Shown here piece after piece: positions 8,017 through 16,327 of a DNA stretch of 64,000 nucleotides (position 1 is its first letter; the number at the start of each line of letters is the position of its first letter). Location of the stretch: positions 62,001 to 126,000 of the forward strand of contig CAJTDE010000005.1 in assembly GCA_910574835.1 (NCBI GenBank). Reading direction: 5' to 3'. Source of the DNA: Clostridia bacterium. GTDB lineage: Bacteria; Bacillota; Clostridia; Lachnospirales; Lachnospiraceae. The translations under genes were made by a program, and so were the position numbers. The notes below the pieces were generated by a model. It saw nothing but the letters and a program-made list of their open reading frames with translations, did not search any database and was not told the DNA's origin.

Positions 8017-9305
8017 GACAGGGAATGCTTGTAGTATCCGTATTTTTGACAGGAGGTCTGCGGGCCTGGCTGTACTTTCTTCTGGCGGGCTGCGTATTGG
8101 AGAAAAAGGGTTCATGGGAGCAGAGAAAAATTCTTTTGGGTGGGGCGGGAGCAGGCGCAGCTGCGGCACTGTTTTTTTTGCTGCAGATACCAGACTATGG
8201 AAGGATGTGCCTGGAAGCCCTTTTGCTTGGGGGCTGCGGAGCTTATCTTTTGGGTACGGAGGTAAGGATGAGCCTCTTTTTTGGGGCATTTTATGAGATA
8301 GCCTTTTCGCTGTGGCAGCTTTTGCTTTCAGCGGCGTTGGCAATATGGCGCGGTTCCGAAATATTTTTGGACGGGAGAAGCCCGGAGGGACAGGCGGGTT
8401 CCTGGCTGGCCTTTGGCCTTCTGGGACTTGTGGCTCTCTATGGGGCAAAGCGGCAGGAGATGACGGAGCAGGAGCATTTCCGCCTTTTGTCGCTTCCTGT
8501 TCTTGGCGGCTTTCTGGGAATCATTACCTTGTCCGAGCAAAAAGCTCCTTTTATTTCCGAGGATGTGCTGGATATCTGGACGATGCTGTCGCTTGTTCTT
8601 CTGATGGGGGTATTGATATTTCATATGAACCGGCAGTACCGGATGGAGCAGGAGCTTGCAAGGCTTAAGGCGGAGCAGGCAGAGCTTTTAGAGCGTGATT
8701 ACCAGGCGTTAAATCAGTCTTACGGAGCGAATGCCCGGCTGTTTCATGATATGCACCGCCATCTGGAAGCGCTTTACCGGCTGCTTTCTCAGAAGTGCTA
8801 TGAGGAGGCCAAGGGTTATGTGGAGGATTTACGGACGCCTGTCCGGGAAATGACGGAAACGGTCTATACCGGGGATGAGGCGGCGGATTATCTCCTGAAC
8901 AGCCGGATGTCAGCGGCAGCCAGGGAGGGGATTTCCTTGGAGATCAAGGCGGAATTTCCCCGGCATACCAATATCCGCAGCGCGGATCTCTGTGCAATAC
9001 TGGGAAATCTGCTGGACAATGCTCTGGAGGCGGCAGGAAAGGTAAAGGAGCCGGAAGAGAGGCAGGCGGCTCTGACCATCCGCCGGATTCACCGGATGCT
9101 TGTGATTAAGGTGGAAAATACGTTTGCAGAGGACGTAGAGGAGCATGGCGGAGAGCTGAAGACCACAAAGACTGACGGGGGTCTCCACGGTTGGGGGCTG
9201 AAAAGCGTCCGAAGCGCGGCGGAGAAGTATGAAGGAACCCTTCGCACCTCCTGGGAGGGAAAACGGTTTCGGGCGGTGGTAACGCTTGTTTATCAAGGAG
9301 TATAA
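8013..9305 (+). CDS. AgrC-like sensor histidine kinase (GHKL ATPase)
   Basis: 430-residue membrane kinase. The ATG at 8013 overlaps the stop of the response regulator gene (ATGA), with a GGGGG motif a few bases upstream; a TTG at 7998 is an alternative. The first 205 residues hold about six hydrophobic segments, followed by a coiled coil (MEQELARLKAEQAELLERDY), the phosphorylation region with LFHDMHRHLEAL, and the GHKL ATPase domain with NLLDNALEAAGK and GWGLKSV. The architecture is that of AgrC/peptide pheromone sensors. No pheromone precursor or AgrB-like processing protease is visible nearby, so the ligand is unknown. Confidence 0.88.
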   Translation: MRQGMLVVSVFLTGGLRAWLYFLLAGCVLEKKGSWEQRKILLGGAGAGAAAALFFLLQIPDYGRMCLEALLLGGCGAYLLGTEVRMSLFFGAFYEIAFSLWQLLLSAALAIWRGSEIFLDGRSPEGQAGSWLAFGLLGLVALYGAKRQEMTEQEHFRLLSLPVLGGFLGIITLSEQKAPFISEDVLDIWTMLSLVLLMGVLIFHMNRQYRMEQELARLKAEQAELLERDYQALNQSYGANARLFHDMHRHLEALYRLLSQKCYEEAKGYVEDLRTPVREMTETVYTGDEAADYLLNSRMSAAAREGISLEIKAEFPRHTNIRSADLCAILGNLLDNALEAAGKVKEPEERQAALTIRRIHRMLVIKVENTFAEDVEEHGGELKTTKTDGGLHGWGLKSVRSAAEKYEGTLRTSWEGKRFRAVVTLVYQGV

Positions 9306-9360
9306 GTTTGTTATAATGGCGGGTGTCCTTTTGATTGAAGCGGGAAAGGGATTGTTTGAA

Positions 9361-9403
9361 AGAGCTTACACTTGTTTATAGGAATAGGTGAGGCTCTTTT
9401 TTG
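9361..9403 (+). terminator. Probable terminator after the AgrC-like kinase
   Basis: AGAGCTTACACT can fold back on AGGTGAGGCTCT, followed by TTTTTTG. The stem is imperfect in the middle. It lies about 55 bases after the kinase stop. Confidence 0.5.
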
Positions 9404-9505
9404 TTTTCATTCCAATCGTGGTCAAAAACCAACCGATTGCGGACATTTGGGCAGAGAGTTTGTTTTTGCGTTATGCTTTAAGCACAACAAAACAACAGAT
9501 GTTAC

Positions 9506-9553
9506 GTGCGTCGAAGCGACTTTACCCTTTAGTGCTGTCGCGCAGCGACTGGA
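9506..9553 (+). repeat. Family A repeat, 3' half only
   Basis: GTGCGTCGAAGCGACTTTAC through GTCGCGCAGCGAC (9538-9550) matches the 3' third of the family A element. The 5' arms are missing. It again ends at a TAGGAGG ribosome binding site, here of the 51-aa membrane protein. Confidence 0.75.
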
Positions 9554-9569
9554 ATAGGAGGACTTTATT

Positions 9570-9725
9570 ATGCGTCATGTTTGGATTCGTGGAATTTTGG
9601 CTTTGGTTTGGCTGGCAGCGGCTATTGTAAGCGGCGGAGCCTTGTATGTGATTTTGGGTATGATATTTCTTGTTTCCGCTTTTTCCGCTTGGAGACAGGA
9701 TAAGGACGGGAAGGGAGAGAAGTAG
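9570..9725 (+). CDS. Small membrane protein (51 aa)
   Basis: ATG at 9570 follows AATAGGAGG by nine bases and opens a 51-codon frame ending with TAG at 9723-9725, one base before the ATG of the ABC ATPase gene. The product starts MRHVWIRGILALVWL and has two short hydrophobic stretches (about residues 6-22 and 24-41) followed by the charged tail WRQDKDGKGEK. The spacing and overlap-like junction with the transporter genes make a real gene likely. I do not recognise the family. It may be a small subunit or regulator of the ABC transporter. Confidence 0.65.
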   Translation: MRHVWIRGILALVWLAAAIVSGGALYVILGMIFLVSAFSAWRQDKDGKGEK

Positions 9726-9726
9726 A

Positions 9727-10461
9727 ATGTCAGCAGCACTGTCTATTCAAAATTTAAATGCATGGTACACGCCCAAAAAGCCGGTGCTGAGCGGACTTTC
9801 CCTGGAGCTTCGCGCTCATGAGTCAATAGGTCTGATTGGGCTGAACGGAGCAGGAAAAACAACTTTATTGAATGTCCTCTCAGGTCTTCATGGGGATTTT
9901 CATGCGGATGCTTTGAGAAGTAACGAAAAAACGGTATCCTTCCGGGATAAGCGCTTTAAAAGATATCGTTACACCGTATTTGCGGAGGATCACTCCTTTT
10001 CCTTTTTTACCTTTCGCGAATATCTTTCCTATGTATTTCGGGCCTATAAAAAACAGGTTCCCAATGTGGAGGATTTGATTGGAGGTTTTGGATTTGAAGC
10101 ATATACGGATAAGCTTTTTGGGGATTTGTCTATGGGAAACCGGAAAAAGGCATTTTTGATAACGGCATTTGCCCTGAAACCGGAGCTGTTGTTTCTGGAT
10201 GAACCGGTAAACGGACTTGATTTTTCCGGGACGGAGTTTTTGTATCGGCTGATAAAAGGGTATGGAGCATATGGGACCCTGCTGTTTTCGTCACATATTT
10301 TGGAGAGTATCACCCTCACGGCAGACAGGGTACTGGTGCTTAAGGAAGGGCAGATCAGCGGGAGCTTTTCCCGTGAGGAGATGGATGCGGAGGAGATTCG
10401 AAGAGCTTTGGGGACTGCGGAACTTGAAAACAGCAATTACGGAACTGGAATAGAGGAATGA
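9727..10461 (+). CDS. ABC transporter ATP-binding protein
   Basis: 244-residue ABC ATPase. The ATG at 9727 comes two bases after the stop of the 51-aa gene, with GGGAGAGAAG upstream; a longer frame to 9670 overlaps that gene and is unlikely. Walker A is GLNGAGKTTLL (about 37-47), the Q-loop region is FAEDHSF, the signature is the degenerate LSMGNRKK instead of LSGGQ, and Walker B is LLFLDEPVNGLD. Together with the next gene it forms a two-component transporter of unknown substrate. Its last codons, ENSNYGTGIEE, are encoded by a family B repeat tail, so the natural C-terminus may have been replaced. Confidence 0.88.
   Translation: MSAALSIQNLNAWYTPKKPVLSGLSLELRAHESIGLIGLNGAGKTTLLNVLSGLHGDFHADALRSNEKTVSFRDKRFKRYRYTVFAEDHSFSFFTFREYLSYVFRAYKKQVPNVEDLIGGFGFEAYTDKLFGDLSMGNRKKAFLITAFALKPELLFLDEPVNGLDFSGTEFLYRLIKGYGAYGTLLFSSHILESITLTADRVLVLKEGQISGSFSREEMDAEEIRRALGTAELENSNYGTGIEE
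10435..10457 (+). repeat. Family B repeat tail overlapping the end of the ABC ATPase gene
   Basis: AATTACGGAACTGGAATAG at 10435-10453 is nearly identical to the tail of other family B copies, but here it is translated as the final residues of the ATPase and supplies the stop codon region and the ribosome binding site of the following permease gene. Confidence 0.55.
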
Positions 10462-11600
10462 TTATGTGGAAAGGATTTATGGTTTATTTATTCGGCTCGC
10501 GGTATGAGAAGGCTGTAAAGAGCGGACTTATCTGCCTGTTTGTATTCTGGGGCTTAAGGCAGGCGGAGATTTCTGTTAAAATTGCCCCCGGCATCTTGTA
10601 TTTGATGACAGGAGCCGTTACCGCTTGCTCGATGTGGCAAGACTTATCCGCTGAAAATGAAGTAATGGCAGGAAAGAATCTTTTTATGCTTCCTTTTTCC
10701 GGACGGAAGCTCATAGTTTCCTATGTAGGCGCTCTGAGTCTCTATACGTTTCTTACACGCACGGCTCTGGTTTTATCTCTGGCTCTGGCCGTTTCCTTTT
10801 GGGGAGCGGCGGAGCTGACGGGAAGCCTGCTCTCTGCTCTGTACGGAAGCCTGCTGACAGCATGGATCTATGGAGAAAGGAAGTATCGGAAAAGAACTCT
10901 TTTATGGATTGCGGCTACTATAGTCTTTGGCATTTTCTTCAGCAGCACCTGGCTTTTTTCCGCAGGGATGGCTCTAAGCTGTTTTATCGCGGTATGCTTT
11001 TTGATAAGAATGGATGTCTATGCTTTTTATGAAGGAAGCAGAACAGTGCAAAAAGAAACGAAGCTTAAAAATATTGATCAATTTTCGATTTGGACTTATT
11101 TTTTACGATATTTAAGTCATCACAAAAACTACCTTGTCAATACTCTGATTCTCTGGGGCGTTGCCGCGGGTCTGCCTTTGTGCCTTGGACAGACGGATAG
11201 AAGCTTTGCCCTTCCCATCGGCCTCTCCCTGCTCACCTTAAATACGCCCATCTGCATCCTTCTGTCCGCAGATCCCCATCTGGAGCAGGCAGTCCGGATG
11301 CTGCCCGGGCAAAAGCGGAGCTTTGTTTTTCCCTACGGTCTGTTTCTCTTTACCTTCAATCTGATTGGAGCTTTTATTTTTCTCCTGAGCTTTGAAATGC
11401 AGGAAGGCGGCGGGAGCGGAAGTGATTTGGTTATGGCCATACTCATAGCAGGCTTGGGAGCGTTGGGTTCCGCGGAAATGGAATGGCATTTTCCCATACG
11501 AAGCTGGAAAACCAAAAGCGATCTCTGGCATCATCCCAGAAAATACGTGGTGCCGGGAAGTCTTCTTCTGATATCCGGTCTTTTTGCTTCCTGGTTCTGA
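10458..11600 (+). CDS. ABC-transporter permease-like membrane protein
   Basis: 380-residue polytopic membrane protein whose ATG at 10458 overlaps the stop of the ATPase gene (ATGA). Roughly ten hydrophobic segments are visible, arranged as ABC-2-like permeases, e.g. TFLTRTALVLSLALAVSFW and YGLFLFTFNLIGAFIFLLSF, with a hydrophilic central loop (about 190-215). No enzymatic motif is present. I do not recognise a specific substrate family. Coupling to the ATPase is clear from gene overlap. Position downstream of an AgrA/AgrC-like system suggests that system may regulate it, as in bacteriocin or peptide export loci, but no precursor peptide was seen. Confidence 0.75.
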   Translation: MIMWKGFMVYLFGSRYEKAVKSGLICLFVFWGLRQAEISVKIAPGILYLMTGAVTACSMWQDLSAENEVMAGKNLFMLPFSGRKLIVSYVGALSLYTFLTRTALVLSLALAVSFWGAAELTGSLLSALYGSLLTAWIYGERKYRKRTLLWIAATIVFGIFFSSTWLFSAGMALSCFIAVCFLIRMDVYAFYEGSRTVQKETKLKNIDQFSIWTYFLRYLSHHKNYLVNTLILWGVAAGLPLCLGQTDRSFALPIGLSLLTLNTPICILLSADPHLEQAVRMLPGQKRSFVFPYGLFLFTFNLIGAFIFLLSFEMQEGGGSGSDLVMAILIAGLGALGSAEMEWHFPIRSWKTKSDLWHHPRKYVVPGSLLLISGLFASWF

Positions 11601-11825
11601 GAAAGTGGGCTGTTCATGCAACCAATTCACGTTATTATTCACTCCATGACCGGTAATCAATTCTCTGCTAAATTTTCCGGCAACCAAACCGTGATCTTTT
11701 CAAAACCTGCCGTTTGTAGTAAAATATAAAAGTGCTTATTTTATGTGTGAGAATGAATCACAGACGGCGGATTCCACCGCTGCGGAAGGAAAAATAAGAG
11801 GAAAAACGAACAAAAGAGGTGTTAC

Positions 11826-12455
11826 ATGGAAAGGAGTAAAGTTACAGGAAAAAAGATACTCGCCGCTACCTTCGGAGTTTTGCTTGTGGGTATAGGAGTA
11901 GCCTTCAACAATTGTACCGGATTTGGAAATGATCCCATTGGAATCGTTTATGACGGAATCCGGAGCATAACCGGCATGAATCAGGCGCAGCTTGGCATGG
12001 CCTCCAATGTGGTGAATGTAGTTCTTTTGGTATTTCTGTTTTTTGCAGGAAGGCGCTATGTGAGTGTAGGAACTTTTGTTTACCTCATACCCTACGGATT
12101 TTGTGTGGATTTGGGAACTTTTCTTTATCATCAGCTTGCATTTTCCGATGCATTTCTTTTGCGGATTGTATTCAGCGTAATTGGGTGTACATTTTTGTGC
12201 TTAGGGGTGGCGATTTACATTACGGTAGATATCGGCGTGGACCCGTTTACCGGGCTGGTATTGGTGCTGTGGGGAGTGATTAAGAAAGAATACCGATATG
12301 TAAAGATAGGATTTGATCTTGCTATGGTGGTTCTGGGTACGGTACTGGGAGGAAAGCTCGGAGTGGTAACTGTGGTTACGGCCCTGGCAGTCGGGCCGAT
12401 CATTCAGATTTTTATGGGAGTTTTGAAAAAATTCGGTTCTGCTTCCGGGGATTGA
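11826..12455 (+). CDS. YczE/YitT-like membrane protein
   Basis: 209-residue membrane protein with five or six hydrophobic segments. The N-terminal KKILAATFGVLLVGIGVAFNNCTGFGNDPIGIVYDGI and the internal repeat LCLGVAIYITVDIGVDPFTGLVLVLW are typical of the YczE/YyaS/YitT (COG2364) family, which has two halves each with a G-x-DP motif. The function of this family is not established; YczE in Bacillus affects surfactin production by an unknown route. Start follows AAGAGGTGTTAC. It stands alone. Confidence 0.83.
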   Translation: MERSKVTGKKILAATFGVLLVGIGVAFNNCTGFGNDPIGIVYDGIRSITGMNQAQLGMASNVVNVVLLVFLFFAGRRYVSVGTFVYLIPYGFCVDLGTFLYHQLAFSDAFLLRIVFSVIGCTFLCLGVAIYITVDIGVDPFTGLVLVLWGVIKKEYRYVKIGFDLAMVVLGTVLGGKLGVVTVVTALAVGPIIQIFMGVLKKFGSASGD

Positions 12456-12524
12456 AATACTAGGAGAAGTAGGGTACAATCAAAATATCAAATAGAAAAT
12501 TTACGATGCAAAAGGAGAAGAGCG

Positions 12525-13493
12525 ATGAGAGTAGGTATTGCAGGCGCCGGCATGATAGTGCCGACCTTTTTGGATGCGGCGGCTTTGGTAAAGGAGATGG
12601 AAATTTACGCTATCTTTGCGAGAAAGGAGGAAGTGCGGAAGGAATTTTGCGGGAAATATCAGATTCCCGTGGGATACGATTCCTATGAGAAGCTTTTGTC
12701 GGATTCCAGGGTAGATGTGATTTATGTGGCCCTTCCCAACAATCTGCATTTTTCCTTTGCAAAGGAAGCGCTTCTGGCCGGGAAGCACGTGATTCTGGAG
12801 AAGCCTTTTACAGTTACCTATGAGGAGGCAAAGGAGATAGCGGCGATTGCCAGGGAGAAGAAGCTATATCTCTTTGAGGCCATTACTACCCAGTACAACC
12901 CCAATTATAATAAGATGAAGGAGCTTTTGCCGAGGCTTGGGGATATCAAGCTGGTAGCCCTGAATTTTTCCCAGTATTCCAGCCGGTATGATAACTTTAA
13001 AAAGGGCGTCATAAGCCCCTCCTTTGATCCGAACAATGCAGGAGGCGCCCTGATGGATCTGAATATCTACAACATTCATTTTGTGGCAGGTCTGTTTGGA
13101 AAGCCTCTGAAGGTGCGCTATTGTTCAAATATGGAACGTGATGTGGATACCTCCGGGATTCTTGTGATGGAGTATCCTGATTTTCAGGCGGTTTGCATTG
13201 CGGCCAAGGACTGCGGAGCGCCCTTGAGTGTCAGCGTTCAGGGAAATAAGGGCTTTATCCACAGCGATTATGCTTCCAGTATCCTGGCGGAGTTTTCCTT
13301 CCAGGAAAATAAGTGCGAGCCGGAGCATTATCATCTGGCCGACAGTCCGCAGCGGCTGTTCTATGAGCTTCAGACATTTGCGGAATATTATGAGGATAAG
13401 GATTGGGAGGCTTTTGACAAGCGGCTCAGCCATAGCCTGATGGTGATGGAGATTCTCGACCAGGCCCGGGATTCGGAAAATCAAGGGCTGTAG
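12525..13493 (+). CDS. Gfo/Idh/MocA family oxidoreductase
   Basis: 322-residue NAD(P)-dependent oxidoreductase. The N-terminal Rossmann fold begins VGIAGAGMIVPTFLDAA; DVIYVALPNNLHFSFAKEALLAGKHVILEKPF (about 64-95) contains the EKP catalytic-lysine motif. The C-terminal alpha/beta domain includes GGALMDLNIYNIHFV, equivalent to the family's GG-x-x-x-D-x-G-x-H region but with N-I-Y-N before H. Start follows AAAGGAGAAGAGC. No sugar cluster surrounds it, so the substrate (an aldose, polyol or similar) cannot be named. Confidence 0.9.
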   Translation: MRVGIAGAGMIVPTFLDAAALVKEMEIYAIFARKEEVRKEFCGKYQIPVGYDSYEKLLSDSRVDVIYVALPNNLHFSFAKEALLAGKHVILEKPFTVTYEEAKEIAAIAREKKLYLFEAITTQYNPNYNKMKELLPRLGDIKLVALNFSQYSSRYDNFKKGVISPSFDPNNAGGALMDLNIYNIHFVAGLFGKPLKVRYCSNMERDVDTSGILVMEYPDFQAVCIAAKDCGAPLSVSVQGNKGFIHSDYASSILAEFSFQENKCEPEHYHLADSPQRLFYELQTFAEYYEDKDWEAFDKRLSHSLMVMEILDQARDSENQGL

Positions 13494-13535
13494 AAGCTGA
13501 GAGGTTTTCACGAAGGAGCGGGCAAAGGAAAATCT

Positions 13536-14042
13536 TTATAATAAGTGATAATAAGGACAGATATCCTCATAATGCCCGTCCTTCATCAGAAAACCGCCCG
13601 GAATCACGCCCAATTGCTGAAAACCAAGGCGCTCGTAGAGGTGTCTGGCATGGGTATTGGTACGCACCACGGCATTAAACTGAAGAATCCGGAAGCCGTG
13701 GGCCTTTCCCCGGGCAATACAGTCCAAAACAAGCTGCTCGCCGATATGCAGTCCCCGGGCTTTAGCGCTGACCGCATAGCTTGCATTGGCGATATGCCCG
13801 CAGCGGCCTTCGTTGTTGGGGTGCAGGATATAAAGCCCCAGAATATTATCGGCAGGGGAAGCCTCCGAAATACTGCCTTCCGCAACACCGCAGTAGGTCT
13901 GAGAGGCGAAAAATGCCGGGCCGGTTGAGTCGTTCAGCAGATCTAATTGCGGAAAGGCAACGCCTTCCTCCACTACTTCATTCCAGATGGCCATCATTGA
14001 AGGAAGATCGGATAGGGTATAGGAGCGTATCTTTATGTTCAT
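13536..14042 (-). CDS. GNAT family N-acetyltransferase
   Basis: 168-residue acetyltransferase fold. Seen: IRSYTLSDLPSMMAIWNEVVEEG at the N-terminus, the core strand NASYAVSAKARGLHIGEQLVLDCIARGKAHGF with the pyrophosphate-binding R-G-L-H-I-G loop, and the C-terminal LQFNAVVRTNTHARHLYERLGFQQLG typical of GNAT motif B. The substrate is unknown. A good promoter lies upstream on the same strand. The gene is transcribed towards the Gfo/Idh/MocA gene. Confidence 0.88.
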   Translation of the reverse strand: MNIKIRSYTLSDLPSMMAIWNEVVEEGVAFPQLDLLNDSTGPAFFASQTYCGVAEGSISEASPADNILGLYILHPNNEGRCGHIANASYAVSAKARGLHIGEQLVLDCIARGKAHGFRILQFNAVVRTNTHARHLYERLGFQQLGVIPGGFLMKDGHYEDICPYYHLL

Positions 14043-14089
14043 ATGAAATATATCCTTTCAAAATTATTGTTTTGAGGCTGGCAATGCTT

Positions 14090-14118
14090 AGTATAGTGAA
14101 AATAGAGGGGCTTGTCAA
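14090..14118 (-). promoter_or_regulatory. Promoter of the GNAT gene
   Basis: On the minus strand TTGACA (14118-14113) is followed after 17 bases by TATACT (14095-14090), about 45 bases before the start codon. Confidence 0.75.
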
Positions 14119-14119
14119 A

Positions 14120-14500
14120 TGAACTTTTCCTGTTACTGTTCACGGATAAGGACCGTGTATATGCAAACATTAAGGTACATAAGAGCTTACAATACGGACA
14201 ACTGAGCGGCGGAGGGGAGGAGGGCCGCCCCGATCCGGGGTGGAGGTTCCTGCCCGCAGCCTACACAGTTTTACGAATAAGCCATCATGTATCAAGACGC
14301 CCCCACCAAGAAAGAAAAACCTACATAAAAAAAGTCAAACAATACACAGCAATCAGTATACCCAACTGCATCACAGACAAAAACGAAAGCTTTTAATGTA
14401 GTAGTGAGGAAACACTGATTTCCAAGACAACTTCGGCAAAAGGTCTATGAGTATTTTTGTCATCTGCCATTTTATTCCCCGTATAGTTTTGAAAAATATG
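14120..14500. other. Intergenic stretch without identifiable gene
   Basis: Between the GNAT promoter and the DUF1349 gene. A 94-codon plus-strand frame (14112-14396) has biased, low-complexity content and no ribosome binding site. A GC-rich stretch at about 14205-14265 could fold locally. I see no convincing gene or RNA. Confidence 0.4.
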
Positions 14501-15088
14501 TTACACATGCGCCAGCCATTTACATTCCGTAATCTCCATATTTGAAAATACGGCCTCAAAAGAGGATTCCTCCGGAGAACAGGCATAGATGCCGAAACTT
14601 ATCTCCTTAGCGCCTTCCCACATATGGCAGATCCGCATCTGCTTAAAGTTCTCCCCATCCTCGGAACATTCGATACGGTAGTCCGATTCCCGGCGGCTCA
14701 GACGATACCACATGGACTTGATATCCGCGGAAATATCGGTGGTTGCCCAGTCAGAATAGCCGTGATTCGTCACCACGCTGCCGAGACGCTGATACGTGTC
14801 GTTTTCATACTCAATCGAAGCCTTCAGCCAGTTTTCACTGTCCAGATAGAGGATAATTCCGCACTGATCAAAACGGCGCTTACTGGCAAATTCCGTTTTT
14901 ACCACAAATGAGAAATATGGCTCCGCTGTGGTAAGCTGCAGAAGAGGAGCATTGTCATTCTGAAAGCCGTAGTAGGTTCTCTGCCAGAGATCTGTTCCCG
15001 GCTCTGTGATAATAGTGATGCGGTCCTCCTGAATGGAGGTTTCCTTCGGCTCTCTGGTCCATTTCAAATCCTTTAAATCCCATTTCAT
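14501..15088 (-). CDS. DUF1349 family protein
   Basis: 195-residue soluble protein resembling the DUF1349 family, which has a concanavalin-like beta-sandwich fold. Seen are DLWQRTYYGFQNDNAPLL, EPYFSFVVKTEFASKRRFDQCGIILYLDSENWLKASIEYEN and the terminal FGIYACSPEESSFEAVFSNMEI, all typical of the family. The ATG at 15088 is used here; a TTG at 15094 lies at a better distance from AAAGG and may be the true start (two extra residues). No signal peptide. Such proteins may bind carbohydrate but the function is unproven. It stands alone. Confidence 0.8.
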   Translation of the reverse strand: MKWDLKDLKWTREPKETSIQEDRITIITEPGTDLWQRTYYGFQNDNAPLLQLTTAEPYFSFVVKTEFASKRRFDQCGIILYLDSENWLKASIEYENDTYQRLGSVVTNHGYSDWATTDISADIKSMWYRLSRRESDYRIECSEDGENFKQMRICHMWEGAKEISFGIYACSPEESSFEAVFSNMEITECKWLAHV

Positions 15089-15379
15089 AATCAATCAAAT
15101 CCTTTCCCTTCATTATTTTAAACGGCATCCCATCATTAGACCGGGAATCCATTCAATTACAGTCATTATACCATCCCGGTCCGGCCGGTCAATAAAAAGA
15201 AAAGACATATTTTTAAGAAAATCGTTAAAACGTCAGCAGCACAGACGGCAATTTCCCAACATCGCCGCCGGAACTGTTATATGCTAAAAGAGTTCATATA
15301 CAAAAGATCGAAAATCAACGTGACATCTGATGCCCATACATGATAAGATATAGAAAATACTTTCAGGGGGCTTAACGAA

Positions 15380-16315
15380 ATGTTTTATTCCATACATGAA
15401 AAGGAAATTCAGGAGGTAACCCTGGAGCAGATCGACAGCCACGATATCTGCGTAGGCTATCTGACACTGGATGAGCTGCGCAAATGCTATGACAAGCTTG
15501 GTCTGTCCGAGGTGGCCGTAAAGGACTGCATGACGGATTTTACTCATTTTCGGACAAGTATTGATGTGTATGATGAGTTTAGCTTCGGCATGATCAACAT
15601 TGTGGATATCCTGAACTTAAGCAGCAAGCGCAACCGCATCGGCTTTTTTATCAAGAAAAATCTCTTTATTATAATAAAAATCATTGACAAGGGCGACAGT
15701 ATCCGCCAGATGTTCCTGGATGCCATCGGACGCTTCCGGCAGAATGCTACGATGGAAAAGGTGATCTACGGCGTGCTGGAGCGTCTTCTCTCCAGCGGCA
15801 ACCGGGGACTGGTGATGACGGAGCGGCAAATCATTGCGATGGAGCGGGAGGTCGTAAACGGGAAGATGGATGAAGATCTGAATAAAGAGATTTTTGATCT
15901 GCGGAACCGTCTGTCCACCCTGAAGAACTATTACGACCAGCTGATTGACATCGGCGAGGCTCTTCAGGAGAATGAAAATGATCTCTTCGAGGAGGAGGAT
16001 CTGCGCTATTTTAAGATTTTTACGGATAAATCCGAACGCCTGAGCAATAATACCCAGCTCCTTTGCGATAATCTTATCCATCTGAGGGAGGCTTTGGACG
16101 CCACGCTGAATTATAATCTGAACAACACCATGAAGCTGTTCACGATTGTGACGATTATTTTCCAGCCTCTGACCTTGATTGTGGGCTGGTACGGAATGAA
16201 TTTCACCAATATGCCGGAACTTGTCTGGAAATTTGGTTACATCTATGTGATTGTACTCAGCATTACCGTGGTGGCCGGGATTTTATTCTATTTTAAAAAG
16301 AAAAAATATATGTAA
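15380..16315 (+). CDS. CorA-family divalent cation transporter
   Basis: 311-residue protein. The large N-terminal cytosolic domain (1-245) ends in a long helix, followed by two membrane segments. The selectivity-filter signature GMNFTNMPE (family GMN-F-x-x-MPE) is at about residues 272-280, and the tail ends with a basic KKKKYM. CorA proteins form pentameric channels importing Mg2+ (sometimes Co2+ or Ni2+). Start follows a CAGGGGGC stretch. Nothing in the context restricts the ion. Confidence 0.9.
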   Translation: MFYSIHEKEIQEVTLEQIDSHDICVGYLTLDELRKCYDKLGLSEVAVKDCMTDFTHFRTSIDVYDEFSFGMINIVDILNLSSKRNRIGFFIKKNLFIIIKIIDKGDSIRQMFLDAIGRFRQNATMEKVIYGVLERLLSSGNRGLVMTERQIIAMEREVVNGKMDEDLNKEIFDLRNRLSTLKNYYDQLIDIGEALQENENDLFEEEDLRYFKIFTDKSERLSNNTQLLCDNLIHLREALDATLNYNLNNTMKLFTIVTIIFQPLTLIVGWYGMNFTNMPELVWKFGYIYVIVLSITVVAGILFYFKKKKYM

Positions 16316-16327
16316 GGAAGCTTTTAT

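Noticed and set aside
14112-14396. 94-codon plus-strand frame between the GNAT and DUF1349 genes
   Set aside because: No ribosome binding site, biased low-information sequence, begins inside the GNAT promoter.
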